This document shows positions 5,915 through 6,120 of a DNA stretch of 6,120 nucleotides, piece after piece (within the stretch, counting starts at the first letter, position 1; every line of letters begins with the position of its first letter). The notes beneath the pieces were generated by a model that saw nothing but the letters and a program-made list of their open reading frames with translations, made no database searches and was not told where the DNA came from. The stretch is from Bacteroidales bacterium (lineage in GTDB: Bacteria > Bacteroidota > Bacteroidia > Bacteroidales > Bacteroidaceae): positions 1 to 6,120 of the forward strand of contig SFCY01000132.1 of NCBI GenBank assembly GCA_004558865.1, read 5' to 3'. The position numbers and the translations under genes were made by a program.

Positions 5915-5969
5915 TTCATCTGGAAATTTTAAAATAATCGCAGGAAAAAGGAAAAAAACTCCCAAAAAG

Positions 5970-6001
5970 TTTGGTGGTTTGGAAAAACCATTGTACCTTT
6001 G
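5970..6001 (+). promoter_or_regulatory. Predicted promoter of tRNA-Asn
   Basis: TTTG at 5970-5973 and TACCTTTG at 5994-6001 are separated by 20 bases, matching the Bacteroidota -33/-7 promoter arrangement well. The -7 element ends 33 bases before the tRNA. A second TTTG at 5978-5981 is too close to be the -33 box. The spacer contains the inverted repeat TGGTTT (5975-5980) with AAACCA (5985-5990). Confidence 0.75.
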
Positions 6002-6033
6002 CACTCGCAATTCGGAACAAGGTTGCAGACAAT

Positions 6034-6107
6034 GCTTCAGTAGCTCAGTTGGTTAGAGCACCTGACTGTTAATCAGGGGGTCGTTGGTTCAAGCCCATCC
6101 TGGAGCG
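6034..6107 (+). tRNA. tRNA-Asn (anticodon GUU)
   Basis: A full cloverleaf is present in 74 bases. The acceptor stem 6034-6040 pairs with 6100-6106 (7 bp, one G-U pair). The D stem GCTC (6043-6046) pairs with GAGC (6056-6059). The anticodon stem CCTGA (6061-6065) pairs with TCAGG (6073-6077), with loop CTGTTAA and anticodon GTT at 6068-6070. The T arm is 6083-6087 with 6095-6099 around loop TTCAAGC. The discriminator is G6107, as expected for tRNA-Asn. CCA is not encoded (CGT follows). The T stem has a U-U mismatch between 6084 and 6098. Confidence 0.97.
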
Positions 6108-6120
6108 CGTTAAGAATAAG

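Overview
The window looks like chromosomal DNA from a Bacteroidota member of the order Bacteroidales, most likely Prevotellaceae. The reasons are three TAnnTTTG promoter -7 elements, near-absence of Shine-Dalgarno sequences, Bacteroidota-type signal peptidase and WbqC sequences, a tRNA gene without an encoded CCA, and GC-rich genes separated by AT-rich gaps. The genus is an inference.

All five protein genes lie on the minus strand, so they are transcribed from right to left. From the right edge: a tRNA-Asn(GUU) gene on the plus strand (6034-6107) is divergent from an exported S41 carboxy-terminal processing protease (4187-5851). A 207-base gap follows, holding three successive stem-loops, a T-rich run and a -7 element. 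Next come dapB (3224-3979; lysine/diaminopimelate synthesis), lepB (1572-3104; signal peptidase I, about 200 residues larger than the core because of an insert), a small signal-peptidase-like protein lacking both catalytic residues (1074-1490), and a WbqC-family protein (249-962, possibly starting at 1061).

The S41 gene appears to be its own transcription unit. dapB, lepB, the small S26-like gene and the WbqC gene have no recognisable promoter between them and probably form one operon. The shared theme is the cell envelope: a peptidoglycan precursor enzyme, two proteins of signal-peptide processing type, a surface-polysaccharide-associated family, and an upstream envelope protease.

The left 248 bases hold no convincing gene. 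They contain a long composite hairpin (12-93: 21 paired bases in the outer stem plus an internal 6-bp hairpin), then a stretch of strongly C-rich, G-poor plus strand. The features most worth a second look are that hairpin, the catalytically dead-looking signal peptidase paralogue with its cysteine cluster, the tandem stem-loops after the protease gene, and structured gaps around lepB that share an 8-base motif. I saw no clear new defence system, CRISPR array or complete mobile element.
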